Assembly (NCBI GenBank): GCA_023078685.1
Contig: JALGAS010000001.1
Coordinates: 6,076,001 to 6,140,000, forward strand
From: Neopestalotiopsis rosae
Taxonomy: Eukaryota; Ascomycota; Sordariomycetes; Amphisphaeriales; Sporocadaceae
Reading direction: 5' to 3'
DNA length: 64,000 nucleotides
Shown here: positions 1 to 11,123 of the stretch, piece by piece
Numbering within the stretch: the first letter of the stretch is position 1
Layout: every line of letters begins with the position of its first letter
Notes under the pieces: generated by a model
Databases searched by the model: none
The model's input: only the letters and a program-made list of their open reading frames with translations
Told to the model about the DNA's origin: nothing
Translations under genes and position numbers: made by a program

Positions 1-790
1 ACGGCATCCAGTACAGCTTATCTCCAAGGACTCAATGGAAAAAGGATGTCACCTACTGGTTCGCTACAATGTCAGCTGCTTTGCAAGCTGCATATCTCAA
101 CACTGTGATCGGCCCAAATAACTCAATCTTTGACGATATACGAGTAACTCCTAGAAATGATGTGGAGCAAGATTTCTGCAACAGTCAGGTATGCAAGTTG
201 CTCCATATGCTACCAGTCATTCTAACAATCGTGTGCAGAAAGCTCGAAGTTCGAAATATGCGTCTTTCAGCGTTTTTGGAGTCTGCTTTATTTATGTGAC
301 TGGAGGGCTCATTGTTATCATCTCCTTTTCAATTGAGTTTCTACTAGAGTTCTTGCACAAAAGGTACGGATACCAGACATATCGACAATTGGAGTGGACG
401 ACGAATCAACAGCTGCAACTTTTGCGCCTCGCGCAAGAAGAAGCAGGATACGGCATTTGGACAAAATGCACTGATTTCGTCCCAATCACTATCACAAGTG
501 ATGACGGAAAGCTTGGTGGTTTGAACGTGGCTCAGGTCGACCATCCGTGCATCGAGAGGATGGAGATCCAAAATGCAGCTAGACTGAGTCATCGTATCGA
601 GACATCAGACAACAAAGCCGCGGCCGCACCTTTTGTGAGTGTGGCAACGATGAATACCGAAGAGCCGATCGAACTTTGCGCGACGCTTGGTGGGGAATCG
701 TTGGAAGAGATCCTCATATCGCCGACGAGCACAGTTGTAGAAGTGCCGGATGGCGAGGAGGTAATGGGAAACATTTACGTGGAGCCATGA
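1..790 (+). CDS. Fungal transmembrane protein, 3' part (5' end outside window)
   Basis: Two exons are visible: from the window edge to 188, and 239-790. The 50-nt intron (189-238) begins GTATGC and ends GTGCAG in phase 0, and the frame is open to the left edge. The second exon starts with a basic stretch and then one strongly hydrophobic segment (about 20 residues, VCFIYVTGGLIVIISFSIEF), followed by a cytosolic-type tail with YRQLEWTTNQQLQLLRLAQEE and GYGIW. From memory, this arrangement (one C-terminal membrane helix, then an 'RLEWTTN..LQLQRLAHEE.GYGTW' tail) is a conserved fungal family of unknown function. The product is probably a plasma-membrane or endomembrane protein; substrate and partners are unknown. 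Family match rests on pattern memory only. Confidence 0.75.
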
Positions 791-1291
791 TCAAACATGA
801 TGGTATGCTTGGTTACGAGCAGTGTCGAGGCATAAAGTTCGGTCTTTTCTATTACTCTCATAGTCTGAACGGAGGAGTAGAGTAATTTGATGTAATCCCT
901 TTACTTATGTAGTGTCACCAGTATCCCAATGCAATTCATTGCCAGTCTGATTTCTAAGTTTCCCAGCTTAGCATGGAGCTTTCTATGGGGTAGATGCTAT
1001 ACTCTGCTGTACTATATCCGGGAAAGTGAAATTCATTCATCCACGATTCATAATCGGCCCCCCCACAACTAAAAAAAAAGCTTCACCTTGGACCATCTTC
1101 AATACAACGGCTTTCCGCACCCCATGAACTCATATCACTACGCTGGGGGTTTTCCGACTTGTGACCTCTGACATGACGGTATGGCTGGAAGATCTGACAG
1201 GTGCAGCCAAGTGGGGGCGGCATGGTTGCATCAGCCCAATCGCACCCCTGCTACAGCTGAAGTGGAGTAGTGTAAGCGAAGCTGAAGTCGC
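791..1291. other. Intergenic, no gene seen
   Basis: About 500 bases between the membrane-protein gene and the HET gene. A short G/C tract and an A9 run lie near 1058-1078. The small open frames here have no recognisable protein character. It presumably holds the 3' end of the upstream gene and the promoter of the HET gene. Confidence 0.5.
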
Positions 1292-4200
1292 TTGTCTGAT
1301 TACATATCTGCTTTCTACGGGCCACGTTGGTCTGACAACTTCTTCTCAATCACTAAATCATGTGCACGATATCACAAGATGTCGAGCGCCTTTCTGCGCA
1401 TTCGGGGCTTCGCTGGCTGGAATCTTCCGACTCTGTCTGTGTATCGGACCAAGTTGCCGTCAGTTTCCAGGACCTCTGATCGCCTAGCCAGACACAGCCG
1501 TCCTTCATCTACGAGAGGCAGTCAACATCACCCATATCCATATCGATCCATCAACGAAAAGAATCACATTCGGCTTCTTTCATTGCAGCCCACATGTCGA
1601 GGTGACACTATTACAGTCAGTCTTCAGCACAGCAGTTTGGATCGAAACCCTGCCTACGAGGCTGTATCTTATACTTGGGATGACCCATATGCTGCGAAGT
1701 TGCTAGGCAGCGATTCGCCCACCATCGCCGTTAGGAATCAGCTTCGTTGCATCATTATATGTGATGGGTCGCATATGCACGTCTCGCCTAATCTCTACTC
1801 GGCGCTACGTCGATTGCGCCACTTTCATGACACTCGTGTCCTCTGGATCGATGCACTGTGCATAAATCAGGCAGACGAGACCGAAAAGGCGATGCAAGTC
1901 CAATCCATGCATGAAATCTACTCCAAGGCTAAGGAGGTTATCGTTTGGCTTGGGGAAGAAGACTCGTGGACAGCGTCTAGCAAGGATGTAATAAGTCGTT
2001 GGGCAGACGTGTATAGGTCAAACCCGAGCCTACATCAACCAGAGCTCCTACAATCTCTGAAGAAGCATAACACATTTAGCAGTGACCAGATCCGTTTCGA
2101 AGCATGGATTCGTAGGGCGTGGTTCACTCGTGCCTGGACATTCCAAGAGCTTTGTTTAGCTCACAAAGCTACCATGTACTGTGGTAGTCATGCAGTTCCA
2201 TGGCAAGACTTCGGCGCTGCCTGTGCCGCAATCATAAAAGCTGGCCAAGCGGCATTCGTTTTTGAGGAACAAGAGAATATCCAGACTCTTCATGATTTCT
2301 GGAGACTTTGGAAGACCACGCCCGCAGCAGATCGTAGGGAAGATGAAAGATTCCAGCTCTCTCGTCTCTTACAAAGAACACGAATGCAACAAGCCACGGA
2401 TCCCAGAGATAAGCTGTACTCTCTCCTCGCAATTGCAAATCCACCTTGTGTGGATTCAAGTGCTTTCTCCATCGACTATACAAACTCTGTACAACATATA
2501 TTCACACGATTTACAAGAGAAATGATCATAGAAGATGGAGACTTAGGCATCTTATCCGCAGTAAGAGCACCTCACAGTGGAGAGGCTTCAGATCCTGGAT
2601 CAAGACATCATCTGCTACCTGAGGCGGAGGGACATATGCATGCTGTTGAGGCTATCGGGATGGTCACGGACAATCAAGATCATCTCGAGGGTGACATTAT
2701 TTCGGAGCAAGAAGGCTCATCGGAAACCAGACCCTACAGAGAAGGGATCACAGAGCATTTGGATCCGGATTACATTCCATACCTTCCTTCCTGGGTTCCC
2801 GACTACGCCCAGGATAAACCTGAGTACGTTGCAGATGACGAGCTTATCCATCATGTGCCACCCACCAACTTGACCCGAACCAAGCATCCGCGCCCCATAG
2901 CACAACAGTACAGTGACGGATGGCCCCGATATTGGACCAACAAGCAATTCTCTTACAGCGGAAATCCACGAGATATCACCTTCGAGACACACAACCAATC
3001 ACGTCTTGGTGTCTTTGGTATTAAAATAGGGACGATTGTTCGCACTTATGAGATGCCCTTCACAGCCGACCCATCAATCCGAGTTCCTGCACATGAACGT
3101 GGTACAGGATCCCCCGAAGCGTCCAGGAAGGACGATAGTCTTGCTGCCCTTCCGTCCCCGCCGTCGCCTTTGAATTTCAACTTTTTAAAGAAACTCTTGC
3201 CTGTGGCAGGCGACTTAATGGCCTCTACTAATGACATTCTTACAAATGACAATTATACACATACCAAAGAGCCCACTGCTCTAGCACTGCTCAAGACACT
3301 GACCGCAGACATGTTACCAATCTCCAGCCGGCTTCCTGAAAGTCATAAGCGTGTCGACTTCCCCTTTCATTACGATTGGTATTTCTGGAACCGACGCACT
3401 CTCGACCTCCTCACCAAGGCCGGACAGTTGTCATTGGCGGCACTGCTGGTGATGCCTCCCATAATACTGATGCTGATGTGGTATGTACCCCGCCAGATCA
3501 TCGAGGTATGGAAAGCAAAGGCTTCAGTACGGCTCCGTGGGGGTTCTACACAAGAGGATTGGACTGCTTTTGATGAACGTGAGCTCAAGTACCCCCGCCG
3601 GATCCGCGAGTTCTACCGTCAAGTCATTGTGGGACCTGAAGATCAAAGTATTTTCGAGGTTTGCAGGGCCAAGAATAGGGGCCTCAGCTTATTCCCCAGT
3701 AATACGTGGCTATGCGTACTGACAGTGCCATCACTCTTCATTATGTATCATATGAAGCAATTCATCGTCCCATTGATATGGCTGGGGGTGCAGTTCCCAT
3801 TTGCCGCGGCTTTGCTGTTGCTCTACACCTATGGCGTCGTCAAGTCCCGTCGTCTTGCACGCATCGTCGAGCGCAGTCCCAGCGTGCCGGTTGGGTGGGA
3901 TGCAATGGACGGTGAAGTCATCGCGGCGGCGATTGCTTTGGAGAGGGAAAACAAGGAACTCGCCGCAGAGCACCAAAGTCTGTGGGGCATGGCTTGCGAA
4001 ATCCAAAATGCCATTAATCGTGCAAGTTGGCGCCGTCATTTCTTTATCACGGATAACGGATACATGGGTGTCGGTCCCATTGGTATGAAGCCAGGAGACG
4101 AGGTTTGGTCCCTTATTGGCGGTCATGTGCCTTTTGTTCTCCGGAATCCCACGACAGCCCCAGAGAACAGCACTAAAGATTTCGTCCATTTAGTTGGTGA

Positions 4201-4297
4201 ATGTTATGTACACGGCATCATGGAGGGTCAAGCATGGGATGATTGCAGGTCTATGGATGACATGAAGAAAAAGGCCTCGAAACTCATAATAGTATAA
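1292..4297 (+). CDS. HET-domain (heterokaryon incompatibility) protein with C-terminal membrane segments
   Basis: A single uninterrupted 1001-codon frame. Residues about 90-250 carry the HET domain: IRLLSLQP, then NPAYEAVSYTWDDP, LRRLRHFHDTRVLWIDALCINQ and EVIVWLGEE, the three conserved blocks of the family. RAWFTRAWTFQELCLA follows, and near the C-terminus the usual VPFVLR and LVGECYVHGIMEGQA signature closes the protein. Two hydrophobic stretches (around residues 705-730 and 805-850) suggest membrane anchoring, seen in a subset of HET proteins. HET proteins act in nonself recognition and programmed cell death after hyphal fusion; which allele or partner applies here cannot be told. Met1 at 1292 is the first start; another Met lies at 1379 just before SSAFLRIRG and is an alternative. 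No intron is required. Confidence 0.9.
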   Translation: MSDYISAFYGPRWSDNFFSITKSCARYHKMSSAFLRIRGFAGWNLPTLSVYRTKLPSVSRTSDRLARHSRPSSTRGSQHHPYPYRSINEKNHIRLLSLQPTCRGDTITVSLQHSSLDRNPAYEAVSYTWDDPYAAKLLGSDSPTIAVRNQLRCIIICDGSHMHVSPNLYSALRRLRHFHDTRVLWIDALCINQADETEKAMQVQSMHEIYSKAKEVIVWLGEEDSWTASSKDVISRWADVYRSNPSLHQPELLQSLKKHNTFSSDQIRFEAWIRRAWFTRAWTFQELCLAHKATMYCGSHAVPWQDFGAACAAIIKAGQAAFVFEEQENIQTLHDFWRLWKTTPAADRREDERFQLSRLLQRTRMQQATDPRDKLYSLLAIANPPCVDSSAFSIDYTNSVQHIFTRFTREMIIEDGDLGILSAVRAPHSGEASDPGSRHHLLPEAEGHMHAVEAIGMVTDNQDHLEGDIISEQEGSSETRPYREGITEHLDPDYIPYLPSWVPDYAQDKPEYVADDELIHHVPPTNLTRTKHPRPIAQQYSDGWPRYWTNKQFSYSGNPRDITFETHNQSRLGVFGIKIGTIVRTYEMPFTADPSIRVPAHERGTGSPEASRKDDSLAALPSPPSPLNFNFLKKLLPVAGDLMASTNDILTNDNYTHTKEPTALALLKTLTADMLPISSRLPESHKRVDFPFHYDWYFWNRRTLDLLTKAGQLSLAALLVMPPIILMLMWYVPRQIIEVWKAKASVRLRGGSTQEDWTAFDERELKYPRRIREFYRQVIVGPEDQSIFEVCRAKNRGLSLFPSNTWLCVLTVPSLFIMYHMKQFIVPLIWLGVQFPFAAALLLLYTYGVVKSRRLARIVERSPSVPVGWDAMDGEVIAAAIALERENKELAAEHQSLWGMACEIQNAINRASWRRHFFITDNGYMGVGPIGMKPGDEVWSLIGGHVPFVLRNPTTAPENSTKDFVHLVGECYVHGIMEGQAWDDCRSMDDMKKKASKLIIV

Positions 4298-4698
4298 ACA
4301 TTTCGACGGGGTTATATCTCGATATGAAAGCAGTCTTGCACCCTTGGGCATTTCAAAAGTAAACGAGGTCAATTGTCTCCATATTGATCACGGGATTGCA
4401 TGTCTTGTAACATTGATGTTGTAGCGATTGCCATCATATTTATGTACAGCGTCGTTGCCAGTAACTCGGGGAAAGTTAGCCCAAACTTGTTTTTATATAC
4501 TACATGATGTCTTCAGGATCTATTGTGCAATTTGCACAAGCTAGTTGAAACAACGATGGGTATGGAAATTTGAATTTGCTGCTCGGGAAGACATATTCTA
4601 GACATGGTGCCGGGTTCTCATCTCTCTGCACCGTCTTTGATAACGACTAACGCTGCTTAGCTCCGGACACGAAAGCTTGCTTCAGTCCACGCCTGGCA
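4298..4698. other. Intergenic between convergent genes, nothing seen
   Basis: About 400 bases between the stop of the HET gene (+) and the stop of the P450 gene (-). It probably contains both 3' untranslated regions. No RNA gene or repeat is recognised. Confidence 0.5.
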
Positions 4699-6603
4699 TC
4701 ATGGGTACGTATCAAGCTTCCTTGCAATTGAAACTCGGCACGGATATCGATCCACTGCGTGCGAGCCGCCGCCTCCTCCTTCAACTGCATAAGGTCGATC
4801 TCCAAACGCCACTCTGATCCGCTTGCTGGGATGCGTCTCGTCCCACTCGGCATATGCATTATGGATATCGAACTCCCGAACCGTCATGGCAAGTGTCACG
4901 GTAACTTCCATGATGGACAGTGTCTGTCCGGGGCAGCTCCGTGGGCCAAACTCAAACGGCCTGTACCCGCCCTTGGGTGGGTACAGTGGATGATCAGGGC
5001 CGACGAGCCAGCGCTCCGGAATGAAGCTGCGTGGCTCCTTGAACAGTTCGGGGCTGCGATGCATAGCCAGGTGCAATGACCATACATTGCAACCAGCGGT
5101 GGGATACAATGTCCCGTGGCGGTCTTTCAGCACGATGCCAGGCGTGCCGACGCGCATGGCAGATGCTGGTGGGAAGATTCGCATAGTCTCTTTGATACAT
5201 GCGTTGGTGTAGGGCAACTTGTTCAGCAATGTAGGGTCTGCCGCTATACGGGCACCAGCCTTTGAGATGTCTTCGCCAAGGACCTCATCGTGTTCTGCTC
5301 GGATGCGGGAAAGTGGTCCCGGATTCTCGTACAAAAGGTGGTATGTGTAGACGAGAGCGCTGGAAGTCGTATCATGTCCGCCGATGAGAAAAAGGCGCAG
5401 CTGCGCGCAGGCAAGGTACTTGAACATGGGTTCCATTGGCCCAGGTCTATCGCCATGCTCGACCAAATAAGCATCTACTAAGAGTTCGGCCATGCTTTTC
5501 GTCTGTTTTGGTTTGGATTCTTGGCCAATGCCATGCTCGCCACGGCGTTGAGAAAGATTGTCTTCAAGTACCGCGCCAATGTATTTACTGATCTTGTTCC
5601 CATGGTACGCTACGACGAGAGGACGAACGGGGTTCCAGCGTTTGAATGGATTCAAGCTGCTTCCAAAGGAGCCCCAATTTATCATGGCCCGGAGGTGTCG
5701 AGGCATTCCGGAGTCTTTGATCTGATAGTCGAATAGCCTGTCTCTGAGAAAGTATTAGCGAATGAATAAAATACCACGTTAGTCGAGGGCATTGTGGTCT
5801 TACAGAGATATCGTTGAGATGACCTCCAATGTGAGAGGAATTGTATCGTCCTCCAGCTGAAACATTTTGCCTTCATGTGCGCGGCGACGCAGCTTTTCGC
5901 ATAACACTTCGCATTGGGCAACCACCTTGGGGGCTTGTTGAAGAATGACCGACGTGCTCAGTATTGGGGTAAAGATTGCCCTCCATTTCTTCCACATAGC
6001 ATCTTCCATGCTGATCAGATTTGGACCACCGGAGAGTTCAGTAAATGCGTTACCAAGAAAGTCTGGTTTACCAGGGTTGTTCTGTTGCATCATTTGCATT
6101 GCCATGCTTGGACTCTTGAGAACCAACATTGGCCCAGCTATTGGCCAGAAATCCAAATAGAATGCGTCGCTCTCAATGGACCAGGCCATTTCGGTCAAAG
6201 CATAGTTGAAAAGAGCATCTGAAGGTTGCTTGTCTACGAAAGGCATGATTGAAAGCAAATGCCCAGTGATCCAATTGTATGGTGGCATAGGCTTCTACCG
6301 TCAGCGAACGCATTAAGTAAACGGATTATTCATCGCAAAACACATACCAGACGCTGCCGACGGAGATCCATGAGTACTTTCCGACAACGATATATACTCG
6401 CTACGATGTAGACTGCAGAGACTGTAAAGATGATAATTGAAAACTGGATTGGCGCATAGACGATGATGGCTGGCGACAACCACGGAATACTAATGGCACC
6501 GTATTTCAGCTCCCGTGGTATCTGAGGGAGGGCCCGGGAGGTATATTGGGTATCTACTTACCACAGTTCCACGGATTTCATCACAGCTTTGATAGATGGC
6601 CAT
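4699..6603 (-). CDS. Cytochrome P450 monooxygenase (first of three)
   Basis: Four exons on the minus strand: 6603-6562, 6521-6348, 6294-5804, 5743-4699; introns of 40, 53 and 60 nt all have GT..AG ends, and the joined frame is open for 583 codons. The N-terminus carries a membrane-anchor helix (about residues 30-55, AIIVYAPIQFSIIIFTVSAVYIV). Then come the I-helix oxygen motif IGGHDTTS, the K-helix ExxR (KETMR), the PERW block (FIPERW) and a canonical haem loop FEFGPRSCPGQ with the cysteine ligand. It should be a microsomal monooxygenase using a P450 reductase. Its neighbours (another P450, an O-methyltransferase, a third P450) point to secondary metabolism; substrate unknown. The first 14-codon exon and its 40-nt intron are the weakest part of the model. 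Confidence 0.88.
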
Positions 6604-7773
6604 GCTTCAAGAGAACGACTTCGTAAGTATTGCTCCATTATACCAGTTTGATTACAATATCAAGCAAATTCTGAAAGGTGAGTATTTTTCTCTAGAGAAA
6701 TTGCGTAGTTCTTTGAGACGGCCGGATGAGACCGTCGAAGAACGGGAATGGTGTGATACGTTGGAACTGGCACCTAATTAAAGCCGGCTCAAGTGTCAAG
6801 TCAACCTTACAGAGAATAGAGCAATGCTCTACCATCGTACGATCATCGCTCAATCTAACTACCGTGAACTCGGTCGCACTGTGCGACTTTACCACGGTAT
6901 TATTCCTAGGATGTGAGGAAAATAACAAGCCTTCACCTCTTCAACCAGGCCACCAACTTTCCAATCAGGCCATTTCAAAGTCCAAACTCGGCAGTTGAGG
7001 CTCTAACAACGGCGTAGACATGATGCCGGCCTCCGAAGCACGGCCAAGCTGAGAAAGATGAAAGTGCAAATTTAAGAATCCACTGATGACAGCCACCTGA
7101 ACAGATGAACAGTGGTTGATCAGCATTCGTGCCTTGTCATTCAGCTGCTTCAATCACTACACGAGTCACTCATGAACTTTAATCATCACACAGAGAGTGG
7201 AGCGGTTCTCCTTCCTGACAAGTGCAGCCTTCAATTTGCATGGCCCTGGTAAAAAAAAAAAAAAGAGAGATTATCACGTACCCGCTCAATCAAATACCTT
7301 AAATTTTGTCTGACTGCATTTATGCGACAACCGAAGTAGATAAGCGAAAAGAACAATCTAGATATAACAACAACAAGTGCCGTTCGCAGGCCCCGATATC
7401 TCGTCAGCCGTTTACAGTAAGCTCACATAGATATCAGCTTGCCACTGAACAAGGCATACGTGAAAATCCCCTGCCCCCTGCATCATGGCCCCACTGCTTT
7501 ACCAAGAAATACAGGTGACAGGAACTGTGCTTCTATGGTTCGGTATACTCTGTCCAATAGCACGCTGGCATTTTCAATTGGCGATTGCCGAGCGCCAGGT
7601 TCTTGGATCTTATACCCACAACCCGTTTCGCTCCGGGGTACTAGCTCGAATCTAATACTATGGATCAGGTACGAAGTATGAGTAATCTGCTCTACCCTAT
7701 AGCGAATGGTCCCACCAGCCCCCGGGAGACTCAGCGCTTGGCGGAGTCACTATCGTGTGCTGACGCCGGCGGA
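6604..7773. other. Intergenic, no gene seen
   Basis: About 1.17 kb between two minus-strand P450 genes. It holds the promoter of the 4699-6603 gene and the 3' region of the next. There is an A15 run near 7251-7264. Short open frames on both strands show no domain, no splice structure and no membrane or secretion character. Confidence 0.5.
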
Positions 7774-9686
7774 TCAGGTATTTGGCGTCTGTGCCGTAGC
7801 TGATGGAAGTGCCCACCATAGGTGTCTGGAGCGTTCGGCACCGGGCGGCAGTCGGAGGTCATAGTGCAATATAACATGGGCTGCAATTAGCTTGATAACG
7901 TTGACGGCAAAAAACCTGCCAGGGCTGCTCGGGACGGAACGATCCATAATTAGCTCATCTCCATCAAATATCGCACGTGGGCGCCTTTTGACCAACTTAC
8001 CAGACAGTGGCCTTGTACCCGAAAGGGATGTAGCTTCTGTACATCTCATGTGAGCCCCCACCGCCGACTGGCACGCTCTGCATGGGCCCATTGTCAAGCC
8101 ACCGCTCAGCCGACCACTGGAATGGGTTCTCATAAAATTCTTCATCGTGGTGGAGACCCCAGACTGGGATGCCAACTTTAATTCCACGAGGTATCGCGCC
8201 CACCGTTGGCACACTGATTTGACTACCCCGGGCTGTGGTTGTCTTCATCGCGATGCGGGACACAAAGCCCCGCAGGCGTAAGGTCTCCTTGAAGCAGGCC
8301 TCCATCGTGGGCAAAGATTCCAGGAACACCTGCCCTGCGTGAGGGTTCTGGTCTCTAGTCTGGCAGTAGATCCGATATCCGGTCTCGACCTCAGTTCGTA
8401 CACGGTCCATCAAGCTCGGTCCACTCAACCCCTGCTCAGCATGTTCCTTGGCCGAGAAGAGAAGATCGAGCAACATGCTGTTGAGATTGAGACCGGTACT
8501 GTGGGTGGAGGTGAAGTTCATCAAACTCAGACGCCGCGTCAGGAAATCCAAGGAGAACTTGGCCGCATTGCCACTCTGGGCCGCTTTGACGGCATCCGCA
8601 CACGACCAAGTGAGGAGGTTATTCTTCTCATTGTCAGCGTATCCAGGAAATCGATCGATCATACGAGGTAGGCTGGGTTCTTACGGGTTGAGACACATTA
8701 ATTTCTGCTTTGCCCGAAGCCAACTCCACTTGGTCGCGCAAGCGTTCTTTGATGGTAGGGCTCGTGATACTTGCACACCTTGCGTGGTAGTACTTGTCGG
8801 TAAGCACAATCAGGTAGCCAAAAACACTGTCTTTCAGGTTAGAGTGACTACCAAGGTTACTGATACTGAACAGGTATCTTACGGGCGCAGGAAAGATGGC
8901 AGGATGCCAATGATGCCGGCTTTCAGCATTACATTCTGGTTGAAGCTGCTGGCGTAGTACAAGTACGACGGATCATTGCACAGGGGCTTGCCCACGAAGA
9001 TACTGCTGACAGACTGTACGACGACCCGCTTCCAGAATTTGAAACCTTCAATGAGTTTCCATTCTTCGTGATCGAATCCGGCTTGGCCATGGAGTGCATG
9101 CTCCACTTCCTCGGCTAATGGTGATAAAAGCTCGAAAAACCGCCTAGTGAGGTTCGTACGGAATGCTTCTCGGTAGATGCGTTCGTGAATGGTAGTCTGA
9201 TCTAGAAGCATCGTGTAGTCCGCCCGGATGAACTGTTTATGCGTTTCGATAATACTGAAGTCTTCCTCGACCTGTTCATTGAGCCTTTTCATGAATGAGA
9301 GTCAGCTCCATTCCATTTTCATCAGTAGAAAATGTCATAGCCATACCAATCAATTTGAGAAGGCGGAATGAGTATTTCGGCGCCAGTAAAGAGGTTCGGA
9401 AGGACAAAAGACCGGTCATTCTTCGAATACTGCTAGACTTGAGCTTTTGATCTATACCCCGGACTTGTGCAGTGTTGAGGGAAAATACCTTTTCGTATCC
9501 CTCTCTAATCATCTCACGTGTGTAGAAGACGCTGCGAAGATACGACCTGGTGCGCTTGAAGGGTCCCTGGTGGTCTTGACCAACCCACGGAATGCCATCT
9601 GGAATCTCAGAGCCCAACGTCGAAATCTTGTATGCTAGAAAGGCAAAAAAGCCGCCGAGAAAAGAAACAATGGTCAATGAGAACAT
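7774..9686 (-). CDS. Cytochrome P450 monooxygenase (second), with altered haem-loop residues
   Basis: Six exons: 9686-9489, 9429-9347, 9284-8883, 8826-8685, 8623-8001, 7924-7774; introns 56-76 nt; joined frame 532 codons. The first intron ends in a tandem acceptor TAGCAG, so exon 2 may begin at 9432 or 9429. A TATATAAA box at 9787-9780 lies too close to the upstream Met at 9758, so Met at 9686 is preferred. A membrane anchor starts the protein (MFSLTIVSFLGGFFAFLA). Seen: NFTSTHST in the I helix, ExxR as KETLR, AERW, and a haem loop split by the last intron that reads FGYKATVCPGRFFAVN. The cysteine is present (TG|C across the splice), but the usual Gly and Arg/His before it are Lys and Thr. 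C-terminal IKLIAAHVILHYDLRLPPG resembles the third P450, so both probably belong to one family. Confidence 0.85.
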
Positions 9687-9758
9687 GGCTGTTTTTGCAA
9701 GAATACGTTCAATAATGTGTTTAGCTAATACTGAAAAACTCACAAATACGCAAAACAT

Positions 9759-10369
9759 GGTTTGGGATCTACTCTAACATTTATATAGTCACTTCGGCTT
9801 CTTGTTGTTCAGATCGGGTAGAGTCATCGCTATCTACACAGGGACTTGACCAAGCGGATGGATGACACGACATAGAGCAAGTCACAAACTTCAATTTGGA
9901 TATCCGAGAGATATGCCGGCTTTTAAATCAGCGTTCCAGATGGGTAGCCCATGCTGATCACCGTTTGAGTTGCTTAGTGACGAATCATTCCCATCGCGGT
10001 GTCCAAGAGTATAGTCGAAGGTCACAGCCTGGAACAGCCGAGTGCCGTCGTATCCACAACTGAGAATCCTATCTCGGTCTCGGGCTTCGGAATCGTACTT
10101 GCCTGTGCGAATCGAAAGACTATGAGAAATCGTGAACTTTAAGACAAATAGCTCCTTGGATACATTCGGCAGATGATGCAGAGGACATAACTGTCCCAAG
10201 CTCGCACTGTCATCGTCTGACAGAACTATTGACATGGATATGGTATTTGTGAACTACAAAATTGAAACGATTATATATGCCCATACTTACTCCTTACATC
10301 TTCGCCGTTACTGCATCCATCATAATACACATCACAAGTATCATTTCGAACGATTTATCGACAAGCAAA
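9759..10369. promoter_or_regulatory. Divergent promoter region between P450 (-) and O-methyltransferase (+)
   Basis: About 600 bases between divergently transcribed genes. A minus-strand TATA box (TATATAAA, 9787-9780) serves the P450. A 114-codon minus-strand frame at 9891-10235 is open but shows no recognised domain, signal or intron; it may be chance, and I do not call it a gene. Divergent placement would allow shared control of the two tailoring genes. Confidence 0.45.
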
Positions 10370-10874
10370 ATGGGTTCTCAAATTCCTGCCATTGATCCGG
10401 CACAACTTCTGATGCACGAATCTCTGGCACGCATTGTCACTATGACAGCATTGCGCTCCATCATCGAGCTTCGCTTGTATGACGTATGTATACTCCCGTA
10501 TTCTGAACCACTTGACCGTCAGTTTGAATGGCAACAAGCTCTAGCTGACACATGGTCAACCTTTCAGCTCGTCCCGGAAACCGGCACCATAGCTGTCACT
10601 CAACTCGCAAAATCGAGCGGAGCGACCGAAGACTTGCTTGCTCGTCTCTTGCGTCCGTTACTAGCATCCAACATCTTCGCTTCTCCCAGCGCGGGAGAAT
10701 ATGCCCATACCCCAGTTTCCGCTGGCTTCAAACAGCCGGCAATTCGCGCCGCCTTCTTGCATGGCTTTGACGAGACGCTTCCATGCTTCTTGGTACAGCA
10801 CCGCTGGCTGGCAGAAAATGGGTGGAAATCTCCCGAGTCAAGCGGTAACTATCCCTTTTCCATGACGCATAGGG
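10370..10874 (+). pseudogene. O-methyltransferase, 5' half (split by LTR element)
   Basis: Starts at ATG 10370 (MGSQIPAIDPAQ); exon 1 runs to 10483, an 84-nt intron (GTATGT..TTTCAG, 10484-10567) follows, and exon 2 continues RLYD-LVPETGTIAVTQLA..GATEDLLARLLRPLLA until it is broken at 10874. An earlier in-frame Met at 10262 exists, but the conserved family start fits 10370. This is the dimerisation and helical part of a plant-type, SAM-dependent O-methyltransferase of the sterigmatocystin 8-O-methyltransferase kind. The frame then runs into LTR sequence. The last five bases, TAGGG, recur at the other end of the insertion. The coding part shows no stop or frameshift. Confidence 0.85.
10870..10874. 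repeat. Target-site duplication TAGGG, left copy of outer LTR element
   Basis: TAGGG immediately before the left LTR; the identical five bases follow the right LTR at 33395-33399. A 5-bp duplication is typical of LTR-retrotransposon integrase. Confidence 0.9.
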
Positions 10875-11123
10875 TGTCACGTGCTAGTACCCCCACCAAG
10901 GTACTAGTACCAATACCTCCAGCTACTACGGCATTTCCGCCCTTTTCCTTTTTTACCTATTTTAGCTTGCATTTTCGCTATTAATAAATTAATTAGTTTT
11001 GCCCTAAATATTCTTATTATATAGCTTTTGCAGCTAAATATATTTATTTATTTATTTTAATTTCGTTTTTATTAATTCGTTTTACGTATATTAGTGACCT
11101 CGCAGCCCCTAACGGGCTTTATA
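10875..11123 (+). repeat. Left LTR of the outer element (249 bp)
   Basis: Starts TGTCACGTGCTAG and ends GGGCTTTATA, aligning over its full length with 33146-33394. The first ~60 bases keep their cytosines, while the rest carries many T where the right LTR keeps C. Confidence 0.88.

Noticed and set aside
7774..8214. Single 146-codon frame as a separate gene
   Set aside because: Only its last ~50 codons are coding, as the final exon of the P450 at 7774-9686; the rest is intron and wrong frame.
9891..10235. 114-codon minus-strand frame in the divergent promoter
   Set aside because: No domain, signal peptide, membrane helix or splice partner; likely chance.
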